From Bacteroides ihuae (lineage in GTDB: Bacteria > Bacteroidota > Bacteroidia > Bacteroidales > Bacteroidaceae): a stretch of DNA of 64,000 bases. The notes below the pieces were generated by a model, which had not been told where the DNA came from, did not search any database, and saw nothing but the letters and a program-made list of their open reading frames with translations. The translations under genes and the position numbers were made by a program. The stretch spans positions 744,001 to 808,000 of the forward strand of contig NZ_FNVX01000004.1 of NCBI RefSeq assembly GCF_900104585.1, written 5' to 3'. This document shows positions 63,989 to 64,000 of this stretch, piece by piece (positions within the stretch are counted from its first letter, which is position 1; each line of letters opens with the position of its first letter).

Positions 63989-64000
63989 ATGAAAAAAACA
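63989..64000 (+). CDS. Possible start of a gene running off the right edge
   Basis: ATG followed by AAA AAA ACA, a common Bacteroides N-terminus before a signal peptide. Only four codons are visible, so it cannot be assessed further. Confidence 0.25.

Overview
The window reads as a chromosomal segment of a gut-type Bacteroidales genome, most likely Bacteroides or a close relative. The evidence is the TAnnTTTG-type -7 promoter boxes, a SusC/SusD pair inside a polysaccharide utilization locus (PUL), surface-lipoprotein signals, an HU-HIG DNA-binding protein, and family members typical of this order. No rRNA or tRNA gene was seen.

Layout. (1) 0-16.3 kb is core-like: a Crp/Fnr regulator and secreted GH20 hexosaminidase; a convergent ftsK-lolA-like-trxB operon; a tripartite RND efflux operon followed by an LpxA-like acyltransferase; and a stand-alone GltD-type flavoprotein. 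(2) 16.5-44.8 kb is one very long leftward operon of 18 genes. It starts beside a divergent ROK repressor and runs FAD oxidoreductase, DUF4434, sugar MFS, AGE epimerase, GHL10, SusC, SusD, two lipoproteins, second GHL10, GH97, SGNH, phosphoesterase, GH97, GH89, phosphoesterase, an HGSNAT-like membrane acetyltransferase, SGNH. The GH89 enzyme and the HGSNAT-like protein suggest a substrate with terminal alpha-linked GlcN/GlcNAc. No sulfatase or polysaccharide lyase is present, so sulfated glycosaminoglycans are unlikely. (3) 45-57 kb is mixed: ROK regulator, aldo/keto reductase, tcdA, a hicAB toxin-antitoxin pair with two operators, putA, a small GNAT, a glutamine-amidotransferase-like hydrolase and a lone TonB receptor. 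(4) 57-64 kb is accessory: an HU-HIG protein, an AlbA_2 protein with an 11-bp coding repeat, a truncated antitoxin gene, a decayed group II intron, and then a row of modules separated by two related ~130-bp hairpin elements that look like integron attC sites.

The most unusual signal is in region 4. The two hairpin elements (61015-61141 and 62954-63086) share blocks of identity, each fold on themselves, and diverge at the point expected for attC recombination. The DNA at the start of each enclosed module is complementary to the start of that module's own downstream element, which is what circular gene cassettes produce. One cassette carries an AIPR-family protein with a nuclease-like N-terminus, a family associated with phage defence. 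The other carries two AT-rich, membrane-anchored coiled-coil proteins of unknown function. The 3' end of the group II intron remnant abuts the first cassette boundary. No integrase is in the window, so this is a candidate cluster of attC-like sites without integrase. Immediately after it lies a run of four hairpins that may be a structured RNA.

Two intergenic 88-bp arrays (3578-3665, 56940-57027) have the same architecture, eight 11-bp words in 22-bp units, but different sequences.
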